DNA from: Siphonodentalium dalli
Taxonomy: Eukaryota; Mollusca; Scaphopoda; Gadilida; Siphonodentaliidae
Assembly: GCA_032622095.1 (NCBI GenBank)
Contig: CP136064.1
Coordinates: 183,004,209 to 183,068,208 of the forward strand
Direction: 5' to 3'
Length of the DNA: 64,000 nucleotides
Below the pieces are notes generated by a model. The model saw only the letters and a program-made list of their open reading frames with translations, did not search any database and was not told where the DNA came from. Positions 9,985 through 22,635 of this stretch are shown here, piece by piece (positions within the stretch are counted from its first letter, which is position 1; each line of letters opens with the position of its first letter). The position numbers were made by a program, and so were the translations under genes.

Positions 9985-11090
9985 GATAACCCTGATGGCA
10001 ATTTCTTATCGATAGCCATTCAACCAGACGTTATTCATTCGGGTATTTTTTCAGGTTGATCATATAGAAGCTTCGTCTGTGCCAGTTGTTTTGGTGTGAA
10101 ATGAACATAGGACGACACAGTTGGTAAACAGGTTAACATTATGTCACTCGTTTATCATGCCGTCAGGTACAACTTGTGCGACAACGTTAACCAGTTCACA
10201 CACTTGAACATTCTATCTATTTATCGGGGTAACTTTAGCATTCTTAATATGTTTTTGTGGCGTGACAGGTCATTCTCTCACAACGTCTTGGGCTATTCTT
10301 GTCGAATGATGCTGATTTGAAAACTTTGGAGATTAAACACTCTTAAATTATTCTTCTAAGTTTGTCTTTGAACTTTGGAGACATTTGCAAAGGACAAGAC
10401 TATCCGCATTATTTGACATTTTGAACTTTCCCCAAAAGACAATCCATTTTGAGAATGCCTGACACGATTTCACCATCTATCAACATTTCCGTTCTGAATA
10501 TAGCCCTCATCTCCTGAAGTGAGCTGCGTATTATATAACATAGGAGACACAAGGATCCAACAGCACAGTGTGGAACAATGGGTCATTGACAAAGTGGTCA
10601 TGAATTGAAAGTCAGAGTTAGATATGTACAATGCATTTATTAAATTTACAATACAGTTGATGACATGATTGTGGTAGATAAAAAGAAACATTTATGCAAA
10701 CGACCATCGTAGGGTGTCATTGCAGGGTATCATGGAGACACATTAGTTAAACACATAGAGCAACGTGTATAGATACCTGAACATTAGAACATGAGCATAC
10801 ATGTACATAACAAATTCCGTTGCCCGGTATCTTCGACTAAATATACGTGGAAAACTATACACGTGTATTGGTAATGATGTTGGAGCGTTGATTAACTAAG
10901 AAGAGAAATATATTAGAATTGTCTGAACAGGGACCACCAACGGAAACAGTGAAACAGTCCTGTGCTACTTCTCAGGCGATGCTCCGTCTATCCCGGTGAA
11001 TATCATCGTGTGAAGACCTTGCATGTCTGTTCGATGATTTTTGTCATGACATCTCATCGTGAATAGCACTGTTTAGAAGTTATTGGTGAT

Positions 11091-13162
11091 TCAGCACAGA
11101 CCGCACGTTTCCCTGCATCTCATTTGGATCCTGACGACTCGATCGCAGAGTCTCCTCAGTTGGTTGCATCTGGCGGCAGAATACGAATCTTCACAGGGAA
11201 CTTAAACAATTATAGGCGTATAGTAACAATTATAACCACGTTGTATTTAAGTTCTTTGTACATGGTTAAAGACACGGTTGGCCTTGGCGGTGGGTATCCT
11301 GTGAAAATATCTCCACCCGTCAAAAAACCGCCACAAACAGAAAGAACATAAAAATGTAGATAGACTTTGTCCGTATACAAATAAGAAATATCGCATAAAC
11401 AGTATGTTATGGTCATATGTTTGACCATTGTTATGTAAACAAAAGCATAACAAGTTACTTTTCTGGTGTTTGTTTATATTATGATGGTAAACATAAAGAG
11501 CGTTCTTTGTTGGTGAATACCTGATATGGAACTAATAAAGAGCGTTTATTCCATTTGTGTGTGATTAGCCAGTAGCATTGTGCTGTCTTCTGTAACACAA
11601 TCAGGCTCTTGCTTAGGTAAAATATAGTAGGTCTTTATGATAACATGCTGTTTACGCGATGGTCATGGTGTATATGAACGAAACTGTATGCGTTTTAATG
11701 TTTTTCTGTTTACGGTGTTTGGAACAAATATGAATATTTTCGACAATTAAGGCCTCACGTGCCTTTAAAATAGAAATCAAAAAGATGTTGTATCTCTTCA
11801 CTGAACTTTCTTCATAAACTTGGGGCTATAAACTATTATTCGTTGGTAAGCGAGAACAGGTAAGGGGAGCCTCTGTCACTGGGAAATAATTTGTTCTATG
11901 AATCAGCACAGGAAATGTGGCTATCTTACTTTACATCAATTTTGTTTGAAAATATCTTTTAAAAACACTTTAAGTGAAATGCATGCAATTCCAGAATGGT
12001 GTTTTTGTGTCTTATTTGTAATGTGGTTGAAACGTGCATTGAAAAGAAGTTCGATCTAATTTTTTGTTTGTTGTTGCCAGTGCTGTCGATAAGATATAGC
12101 GCATCTTTAAGTAGAAGGCGTCATGTGACTTGTCCTTGAACTTTACGAAAAATACCTCCTACTTAAAGCAGCGGCTCGTAATGTTCAGGGTTCAGAACTG
12201 AGATGAAACCAAATGATTAATTGCTCCTGTCAGTGCACGATCGGATCACCAACGACCGAGAGAAACACAGCTTGATATATTATTGCTTATAGATACTACA
12301 TGTCGCATAAAAGAACTCACTTATGTCGTATATAATTTATCGTTTCAGAAGAAAACATGGGTCCAGTGTTTGTTCTGCTCGGAACATTCAAGAGCATTCA
12401 GTTTCATTATGTTCCTGATATGGCAACAATACATAGGGTTTATATCACGTATTGTGGAGAGAGCTCACGAATTGATATGGCTTCGACAAGACACCTGCAT
12501 TCTAAACCATAACCCACAAAGTCACATAAGCTATGGGCACACTTAGCATAGTCTCGAGTTTTGTACCGCGTTGATCAGCAAAGCTGACGGGCAAACTTGT
12601 TCAACTGATCAGTTGCTAATTGTTCACAGACATTCGTTGAGTCAAATGACTTTCAGACTTTCAAGTACGCTTTTGTCAGCACCTATTCCCTGATTAAACA
12701 TGATTAAATTATGAACTTACGTGGTTCCGCTGTCGTTGTTGTTGGGATCTCAGCGTCGACGCCGAACATAGCTGATCCACTCTGCACGTTCTGTGTTCTC
12801 CCTTGAAGACCGTATCTGTACATTAAATGTTCGGCTAACCATTTGGATAGTTTGATTCTCTGCGCTTCGCTCATGGGAGTCATGGTTCCCTCATTCGTGT
12901 CCGGCCCATGGATGAGATCCGCGAATTGTATCTGAGTCCTTCTCTTAGCTGTTTCCATTGGTTCATCGTCTCTCTCGGTCGGTACGCCGCCGCCCGTTGT
13001 GGTGTCTGATGTGTGTTTTTCGTTTGAATTTTCTCTGCGGGATAGTCGTGCATACAGTTGATCCATTTCGTCGGTCGTAACGTAGCTTTGTTCCCCAAAT
13101 ACATCAAGCATTATTATTGAGAAGATCACCGAAATGAACGCAACTTTTGTATACATCTGCAT
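11091..13162 (-). CDS. Secreted ShKT-domain protein, unit 2 (coding exons 12721-13162 and 11091-11200)
   Basis: It has the same structure as the unit 1 gene with one amino-acid change, Ala93 to Thr, in the linker. The notable difference is at the exon-3 acceptor: the base at position -3 is A instead of C (plus-strand G-to-T at 11203), so the site reads TTTAAG rather than TTTCAG. The invariant AG is kept, but the site is weaker, and this copy may be spliced less efficiently or skip the ShKT exon. Exon 3 itself is intact. Confidence 0.75.
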
Positions 13163-13803
13163 CACAATTATTTCTCTGAAAAATAAAATTTCGAAATGAG
13201 TATACTACATGTATCACCAAATCGTGTGGTATTTCAGTGTTAGTCTTTCAAGAGTATTTAAAGGGTACATATGCCCAAGTATGGCGTGTGCACACATAAT
13301 TGTTGTGACCCCGGGACGTGACAGATGCAAAAAAACAAACTATGTTCAATTTGCTAGCTATGGTCAACTTTCTGGCGGATAACATAGCCATACGCAGGCA
13401 GATGAATGAAATATTTATATAACCACTTCGTATAATTTTTTGAAACGACAGGACAAAGCGACAGAGGTTTATCGGGTCTTTTTTTAACTGTACGCACAGT
13501 CACGAGAGAGCGCTCTTTATTTCAAGATTAAAGTGGGTGATGTCCCTTTAAAATTCCGAACAAATTTTACAGGATGAGAACACTCTTACATGTATTTGTC
13601 GATCTAGCATATCCTTCATTTAAAAAATAACAACTTTTTGGCTGCTCATGAAAGATGTTCTATTCAGACCGCTCTATGCGGAATGTCTTTTAATTGCTGA
13701 TAAATATCATCGCATCTGAAACGAATTGTACATTCAAATACAGGCAAAATTTGCCAGTGTATGAACGTATTCCTGAAGCGTATTTGGTAGAGCATTGACT
13801 TAC

Positions 13804-13882
13804 CTTTAGTACCGCGAGGTATGTTCGCCTGCTGTAAGTATGAATTGTTTGATTTGTTCTTCCAATGTGCACCTTATTTATA
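13804..13882 (-). promoter_or_regulatory. TATA promoter and exon 1, unit 2
   Basis: The TATA box is at 13875-13882 and exon 1 is about 13804-13850 with its GTAAGT donor; the sequence is unchanged from unit 1. Confidence 0.55.
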
Positions 13883-14499
13883 GTGTCCTGTTCCGGATAA
13901 TCTGGCATGTCCGACGCTAATATGACACCACAAAGACAGTACTTTATTTTGGCAGTTATCTTGGATTGGGATAGGCTGAAATCATTCGGATAATCCCGGA
14001 GAATAAGACATCATAAAAGGAAATTAGCATTATTGGTCCGTATTGTGTGGATCATCGGATTAGGATAGGCCGAACTCATTCGGATAACCATGGCGAATCA
14101 CTGTATAGTCATGAAAATTTACCCAAAAATCCTGCTATTACAAGAATAGGAGAGATCGACACACGAACAAGCCGATTATAGTTTGAATATTATTGCGAAT
14201 TTAAACAATGAGTAATATGCCACGTGTATTGTCGATAATAACCTTACGCTGTGTATCGAATGATTCGGTGATTACTTTCACGACGGGGATGACATGGGGT
14301 ATAATCTGATGGACTTCGGGTACGTTAAATTTTGCAGGCAATTCGACGTAGAGTGCTCTGAAAACATGAACATCTTACATACTGTATATGCCTCCCCGTT
14401 TACTTTTGGTTGTTATATAAGTGACATTTGTCCGAAATGAGCCTATCTGGCAAGATCTAGTGTAATAATTCCTGGAATTTCATTGCTATAATAAGCGAT

Positions 14500-14505
<6 letters not shown>

Positions 14506-14531
<26 letters not shown>
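14506..14531. repeat. TA microsatellite, unit 2
   Basis: Same length as in unit 1. Confidence 0.95.
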
Positions 14532-14808
14532 CCCAAATGTTTTTGCAACAGATAGCCATTTTTGAATAAATTCATGAGAATTGTCCATGAAGTTTTTCCA
14601 GCCGTGTGAACGTAGTCTTATATATGGCAAAGAAAATTGGTCAGACAAATACGCGTATACCGACTACAGTCAAGATTAATGTATATAGTTGTTTTAGTTT
14701 AACATGTTAAAGATGCCCACACGGATTGGACAACGAATGAAGATAAGATACAAGCTATTATATTTTATGTCAGACTTGTGTCTTATACACACTCTCACCA
14801 GCGCGTAA

Positions 14809-14913
14809 TGTGTGCATGGATACACAACGAAACATGCGTCTAACTTCAACCGCCATCTGAAGTGGCACCAACCACCGGACCATGAATCTGGTGTTACGCA
14901 AATTCTCCTGTAA
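14809..14913 (+). pseudogene. Degenerate C2H2 zinc-finger remnant, unit 2
   Basis: Same sequence as unit 1, including the preceding stop codon and the missing second Cys. Confidence 0.5.
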
Positions 14914-17563
14914 ACGGTAATCAGTTTTCTGCCCAACAGAATTGACGGGTAGTATTTGTTCACAGTAACAGATCGTTGCTCGTGATCAACGAGAAACTCT
15001 TTTACTTATTATGCCAAGTATTGCATTCGTTAATCGCGATTATAAACATCCATGCTTATTATATACTAAATGTTGATAAACCACTCGCAGTGTCGTATCG
15101 TGCACCAGGTGTGTTGTCAATCATTTTATACACAATTGAGTGGTTCCAATATAATATTTATCTCATCGCATAATAATCTTTGAGGGGTTTACACGCCTGA
15201 GCTGTGTCAGGATGTGGAATGTTTAGACAGACTTACACAGTAAACTACCCTATTGTTAAGCTAGTGTACACCCTGAAGGAATCTGCTCTCTGGAGACAAT
15301 TAATTAAGCAGTTTTCTGCGTAAGTTCGTCTAAACTGTCCACCTCCTGACATAGCCCAGTCGTGGAAACCTCTTAATTCTATTTCAGATAGAGAGGATGT
15401 GTTACGTTCAAGAATTCCACACGATTCGAGAACTTTTATGTGTCACAGTAGATATATATGTAAACTAATATGGTTTATTTATTATGCAACATTATGTGCT
15501 GTCCGCCACACGCAATATGGCACACAGAAGACGAACCAGTAAGAACTTTGTGGCTCATTGTTTGATGCATAGTAAATATAATTCTGAATATGCCCACGTC
15601 CTGTATCATACGAATCTAACAATGGTCTAGTCACTGCTCATCAAACATCATCCCTCATGAGGGTTTGCAAAAACATTATAATAATAATACGCTTTATCAG
15701 AGCCAGTATCACAAAATAGGAGGGGTGGAATTCGTCATGTGTAGGCATTATCATTACATGTAAATATAAACGATAAACGTTTTCGCAAAAAAATATATGA
15801 GAAAAAAACATTGATAACGCGTCTACTTCACAATTTGCTCACCCCAGTTAAATAGCCAAGGGTGTGCCCTTTCCAGAGATGCACATCGCGTCCTCGTACA
15901 TTATGCCATCGCATAGTTATCGCGTTTTTGAAGAAAGCACCCGCATCTCAGTGGGATTTACCCTTCGCTCCAGATAAATCTCGCACCAATCTGCCCTGAA
16001 AGGCGGACAGCTTTCACGAGTTCCTATCGCGTGAAAGAAATTAGCGTGCAACCAGGCATAGCCGGTAATTCTCGTCAACATCGGAACGCGGGCTTTTTTT
16101 AAACATGCTGCTCGCCGTTGATGGCAGCGTGAGACATACGATTTGGAGTCCATCCGACCATGGGTTGACTTCGCGGGCCAGGAAGGTTTCGCACCTCACC
16201 CGGACTTGATGTCATTCAAGTTGATGGGGTGGGGTGGGGTGGGCTTCAATGACCTTGACCCAAAGATTTCCTTGACCTCTGATACTCGACATGATGGCGA
16301 TTTCAAGGGCTAATTTTGCGAGTTATATATAGCGATGTACGCGCTTATGACAATATGCAGAGCACGATATGGCTGTCCCTGTTAAAACTGCAGGTCACAG
16401 GGAGGCCTCTACATACCTATATTCCTGGGCCTGTAGCCGACGTGGGACCATGATCTCAATGTGACCTTGACCTCTAGAAACTAACATCGGGGACGAGTGA
16501 AATTGCGCGTAAAACACCGTATATGCTGGGCTATGGCGATTTGGACAAGCGCATTTTATAATCATATTACGCTCAACGGTGATTTATCGAAAAAAAAAAA
16601 AAAAATGTCCGTATCGCCCAGAATAGTTAGCGTACACGTTATAGCGCGCGTGCGACCGATTTAATTGCGTGTAACAATGCGCTACCGCAACATTTCAAAA
16701 TGCTCGCGAATCAGTAGAGTTATCATTTACTGTTATCATTACTGCTATAATAACAAATTTAGTTTATGTTGAAAATCGACACAATTATTGTGGAAATAAA
16801 CTGAAGAATACGGGAACTATTGGGCTCTATTCTGCAGATGTATGATTTGTGAAGTTCGCCCGTTCACACATATAAAAAAAAATATATATAAAACACGGTA
16901 TGTATCCAAATCCAATTCTTTGTTCCTTATGGGTACATCATTTAAAATGCTGATTTTTTTGTTTGTTTGTTAGTTTAAACATATTTTATTGTATCATTTA
17001 TGTACAAATGGGATTGGGGCACAAGTTATACAACTTAGATAGCCCCTCTCCCCATATAATTACACACGTTATTATAACAACAATGTAGATCGAGTGAGAC
17101 CTCCTATGTGTAATTCCCTCTACCCAATTATGTCCTAATACATAATCTATCAAGTGGACGCGTCATATATTTACATAGCCCGTCTGTGTTAAACTAAATC
17201 CTGTCCAGGGTGATAGGTCAACTGTCAATTTGGTCACTCGTTTGATACCCCAATAACACACAGACCGTAACACGGACACGACTTCACATATTGTTGGCCT
17301 AATCTGACATAATCACTTAAAGTGATCAGCAGAATAATTGGGCGTACTTTTCAAAGTGCAGCCGAATTGCTTCTGAAACCAGTTATTTATATCTATCACG
17401 TTAGATATCATTGTTAAGTGCTTTGAACTCTTAAATTTCACTGTCGTTGTGTGCTGCGTGGGCTAGTCTCAAATTATCGGCAGATTTTTTGAAAATAAAT
17501 AATAATACACACACGCAGCTCTGTATGGGAACAAATAATCAAAATGTTATATAAATATAAATA

Positions 17564-17704
17564 TAAGAAATGAATTAATGGGTGTGCATTATTGGGCGAT
17601 ACGGCGCAGTGGTCGTTGGGGGCACAGTTCGCGGTTCACATGTGCCCCAAATGACAACAGCGCCGTATCCCACAATAACACACACCCACTACATTCATTT
17701 CTTA
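17564..17704. mobile_element. Foldback / MITE-like inverted repeat, unit 3
   Basis: Type-A form, identical to unit 2. Confidence 0.7.
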
Positions 17705-18810
17705 GATAACCCTGATGGCAATTTCTTATCGATAGCCATTCAACCAGACGTTATTCATTCGGGTATTTTTTCAGGTTGATCATATAGAAGCTTCGTCTGT
17801 GCCAGTTGTTTTGGTGTGAAATGAACATAGGACGACACAGTTGGTAAACAGGTTAACATTATGTCACTCGTTTATCATGCCGTCAGGTACAACTTGTGCG
17901 ACAACGTTAACCAGTTCACACACTTGAACATTCTATCTATTTATCGGGGTAACTTTAGCATTCTTAATATGTTTTTGTGGCGTGACAGGTCATTCTCTCA
18001 CAACGTCTTGGGCTATTCTTGTCGAATGATGCTGATTTGAAAACTTTGGAGATTAAACACTCTTAAATTATTCTTCTAAGTTTGTCTTTGAACTTTGGAG
18101 ACATTTGCAAAGGACAAGACTATCCGCATTATTTGACATTTTGAACTTTCCCCAAAAGACAATCCATTTTGAGAATGCCTGACACGATTTCACCATCTAT
18201 CAACATTTCCGTTCTGAATATAGCCCTCATCTCCTGAAGTGAGCTGCGTATTATATAACATAGGAGACACAAGGATCCAACAGCACAGTGTGGAACAATG
18301 GGTCATTGACAAAGTGGTCATGAATTGAAAGTCAGAGTTAGATATGTACAATGCATTTATTAAATTTACAATACAGTTGATGACATGATTGTGGTAGATA
18401 AAAAGAAACATTTATGCAAACGACCATCGTATGGTGTCATTGCAGGGTATCATGGAGACACATTAGTTAAACACATAGAGCAACGTGTATAGATACCTGA
18501 ACATTAGAACATGAGCATACATGTACATAACAAATTCCGTTGCCCGGTATCTTCGACTAAATATACGTGGAAAACTATACACGTGTATTGGTAATGATGT
18601 TGGAGCGTTGATTAACTAAGAAGAGAAATATATTAGAATTGTCTGAACAGGGACCACCAACGGAAACAGTGAAACAGTCCTGTGCTACTTCTCAGGCGAT
18701 GCTCCGTCTATCCCGGTGAATATCATCGTGTGAAGACCTTGCATGTCTGTTCGATGATTTTTGTCATGACATCTCATCGTGAATAGCACTGTTTAGAAGT
18801 TATTGGTGAT

Positions 18811-20882
18811 TCAGCACAGACCGCACGTTTCCCTGCATCTCATTTGGATCCTGACGACTCGATCGCAGAGTCTCCTCAGTTGGTTGCATCTGGCGGCAGA
18901 ATACGAATCTTCACAGGGAACTGAAACAATTATAGGCGTATAGTAACAATTATAACCACGTTGTATTTAAGTTCTTTGTACATGGTTAAAGACACGGTTG
19001 GCCTTGGCGGTGGGTATCCTGTGAAAATATCTCCACCCGTCAAAAAACCGCCACAAACAGAAAGAACATAAAAATGTAGATAGACTTTGTCCGTATACAA
19101 ATAAGAAATATCGCATAAACAGTATGTTATGGTCATATGTTTGACCATTGTTATGTAAACAAAAGCATAACAAGTTACTTTTCTGGTGTTTGTTTATATT
19201 ATGATGGTAAACATAAAGAGCGTTCTTTGTTGGTGAATACCTGATATGGAACTAATAAAGAGCGTTTATTCCATTTGTGTGTGATTAGCCAGTAGCATTG
19301 TGCTGTCTTCTGTAACACAATCAGGCTCTTGCTTAGGTAAAATATAGTAGGTCTTTATGATAACATGCTGTTTACGCGATGGTCATGGTGTATATGAACG
19401 AAACTGTATGCGTTTTAATGTTTTTCTGTTTACGGTGTTTGGAACAAATATGAATATTTTCGACAATTAAGGCCTCACGTGCCTTTAAAATAGAAATCAA
19501 AAAGATGTTGTATCTCTTCACTGAACTTTCTTCATAAACTTGTGGCTATAAACTATTATTCGTTGGTAAGCGAGAACAGGTAAGGGGAGCCTCTGTCACT
19601 GGGAAATAATTTGTTCTATGAATCAGCACAGGAAATGTGGCTATCTTACTTTACATCAATTTTGTTTGAAAATATCTTTTAAAAACACTTTAAGTGAAAT
19701 GCATGCAATTCCAGAATGGTGTTTTTGTGTCTTATTTGTAATGTGGTTGAAACGTGCATTGAAAAGAAGTTCGATCTAATTTTTTGTTTGTTGTTGCCAG
19801 TGCTGTCGATAAGATATAGCGCATCTTTAAGTAGAAGGCGTCATGTGACTTGTCCTTGAACTTTACGAAAAATACCTCCTACTTAAAGCAGCGGCTCGTA
19901 ATGTTCAGGGTTCAGAACTGAGATGAAACCAAATGATTAATTGCTCCTGTCAGTGCACGATCGGATCACCAACGACCGAGAGAAACACAGCTTGATATAT
20001 TATTGCTTATAGATACTACATGTCGCATAAAAGAACTCACTTATGTCGTATATAATTTATCGTTTCAGAAGAAAACATGGGTCCAGTGTTTGTTCTGCTC
20101 GGAACATTCAAGAGCATTCAGTTTCATTATGTTCCTGATATGGCAACAATACATAGGGTTTATATCACGTATTGTGGAGAGAGCTCACGAATTGATATGG
20201 CTTCGACAAGACACCTGCATTCTAAACCATAACCCACAAAGTCACATAAGCTATGGGCACACTTAGCATAGTCTCGAGTTTTGTACCGCGTTGATCAGCA
20301 AAGCTGACGGGCAAACTTGTTCAACTGATCAGTTGCTAATTGTTCACAGACATTCGTTGAGTCAAATGACTTTCAGACTTTCAAGTACGCTTTTGTCAGC
20401 ACCTATTCCCTGATTAAACATGATTAAATTATGAACTTACGTGGTTCCGCTGTCGTTGTTGTTGGGATCTCAGCGTCGACGCCGAACATAGCTGATCCAC
20501 TCTGCACGTTCTGTGTTCTCCCTTGAAGACCGTATCTGTACATTAAATGTTCGGCTAACCATTTGGATAGTTTGATTCTCTGCGCTTCGCTCATGGGAGT
20601 CATGGCTCCCTCATTCGTGTCCGGCCCATGGATGAGATCCGCGAATTGTATCTGAGTCCTTCTCTTAGCTGTTTCCATTGGTTCATCGTCTCTCTCGGTC
20701 GGTACGCCGCCGCCCGTTGTGGTGTCTGATGTGTGTTTTTCGTTTGAATTTTCTCTGCGGGATAGTCGTGCATACAGTTGATCCATTTCGTCGGTCGTAA
20801 CGTAGCTTTGTTCCCCAAATACATCAAGCATTATTATTGAGAAGATCACCGAAATGAACGCAACTTTTGTATACATCTGCAT
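18811..20882 (-). CDS. Secreted ShKT-domain protein, unit 3 (coding exons 20441-20882 and 18811-18920)
   Basis: I see no amino-acid difference from unit 1 in either coding exon, and the start codon, acceptor CAG and donor GTAAGT are all intact. It appears fully functional. Confidence 0.85.
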
Positions 20883-21523
20883 CACAATTATTTCTCTGAA
20901 AAATAAAATTTCGAAATGAGTATACTACATGTATCACCAAATCGTGTGGTATTTCAGTGTTAGTCTTTCAAGAGTATTTAAAGGGTACATATGCCCAAGT
21001 ATGGCGTGTGCACACATAATTGTTGTGACCCCGGGACGTGACAGATGCAAAAAAACAAACTATGTTCAATTTGCTAGCTATGGTCAACTTTCTGGCGGAT
21101 AACATAGCCATACGCAGGCAGATGAATGAAATATTTATATAACCACTTCGTATAATTTTTTGAAACGACAGGACAAAGCGACAGAGGTTTATCGGGTCTT
21201 TTTTTAACTGTACGCACAGTCACGAGAGAGCGCTCTTTATTTCAAGATTAAAGTGGGTGATGTCCCTTTAAAATTCCGAACAAATTTTACAGGATGAGAA
21301 CACTCTTACATGTATTTGTCGATCTAGCATATCCTTCATTTAAAAAATAACAACTTTTTGGCCGCTCATGAAAGATGTTCTATTCAGACCGCTCTATGCG
21401 GAATGTCTTTTAATTGCTGATAAATATCATCGCATCTGAAACGAATTGTACATTCAAATACAGGCAAAATTTGCCAGTGTATGAACGTATTCCTGAAGCG
21501 TATTTGGTAGAGCATTGACTTAC

Positions 21524-21602
21524 CTTTAGTACCGCGAGGTATGTTCGCCTGCTGTAAGTATGAATTGTTTGATTTGTTCTTCCAATGTGCACCTTATTTA
21601 TA
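21524..21602 (-). promoter_or_regulatory. TATA promoter and exon 1, unit 3
   Basis: The TATA box is at 21595-21602 and exon 1 is about 21524-21570; it is unchanged from unit 1. Confidence 0.55.
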
Positions 21603-22219
21603 GTGTCCTGTTCCGGATAATCTGGCATGTCCGACGCTAATATGACACCACAAAGACAGTACTTTATTTTGGCAGTTATCTTGGATTGGGATAGGCTGAA
21701 ATCATTCGGATAATCCCGGAGAATAAGACATCATAAAAGGAAATTAGCATTATTGGTCCGTATTGTGTGGATCATCGGATTAGGATAGGCCGAACTCATT
21801 CGGATAACCATGGCGAATCACTGTATAGTCATGAAAATTTACCCAAAAATCCTGCTATTACAAGAATAGGAGAGATCGACACACGAACAAGCCGATTATA
21901 GTTTGAATATTATTGCGAATTTAAACAATGAGTAATATGCCACGTGTATTGTCGATAATAACCTTACGCTGTGTATCGAATGATTCGGTGATTACTTTCA
22001 CGACGGGGATGACATGGGGTATAATCTGATGGACTTCGGGTACGTTAAATTTTGCAGGCAATTCGACGTAGAGTGCTCTGAAAACATGAACATCTTACAT
22101 ACTGTATATGCCTCCCCGTTTACTTTTGGTTGTTATATAAGTGACATTTGTCCGAAATGAGCCTATCTGGCAAGATCTAGTGTAATAATTCCTGGAATTT
22201 CATTGCTATAATAAGCGAT

Positions 22220-22225
<6 letters not shown>

Positions 22226-22253
<28 letters not shown>
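22226..22253. repeat. TA microsatellite, unit 3
   Basis: One dinucleotide longer than in units 1 and 2. Confidence 0.95.
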
Positions 22254-22256
<3 letters not shown>

Positions 22257-22530
22257 AAATGTTTTTGCAACAGATAGCCATTTTTGAATAAATTCATGAG
22301 AATTGTCCATGAAGTTTTTCCAGCCGTGTGAACGTAGTCTTATATATGGCAAAGAAAATTGGTCAGACAAATACGCGTATACCGACTACAGTCAAGATTA
22401 ATGTATATAGTTGTTTTAGTTTAACATGTTAAAGATGCCCACACGGATTGGACAACGAATGAAGATAAGATACAAGCTATTATATTTTATGTCAGACTTG
22501 TGTCTTATACACACTCTCACCAGCGCGTAA

Positions 22531-22635
22531 TGTGTGCATGGATACACAACGAAACATGCGTCTAACTTCAACCGCCATCTGAAGTGGCACCAACCACCGG
22601 ACCATGAATCTGGTGTTACGCAAATTCTCCTGTAA
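22531..22635 (+). pseudogene. Degenerate C2H2 zinc-finger remnant, unit 3
   Basis: Same sequence as unit 1, including the preceding stop codon. Confidence 0.5.

Larger units (their letters stand above)
7719..15436. repeat. Tandem array unit 2 (type A)
   Basis: It has the same length as unit 1 and differs at only scattered single bases, for example a G-to-A at 8143 and the splice-site change at 11203. Units 1-3 share all type-A variants, such as the 26-28 bp TA tract and the four-run GGGGT tract. Confidence 0.97.
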
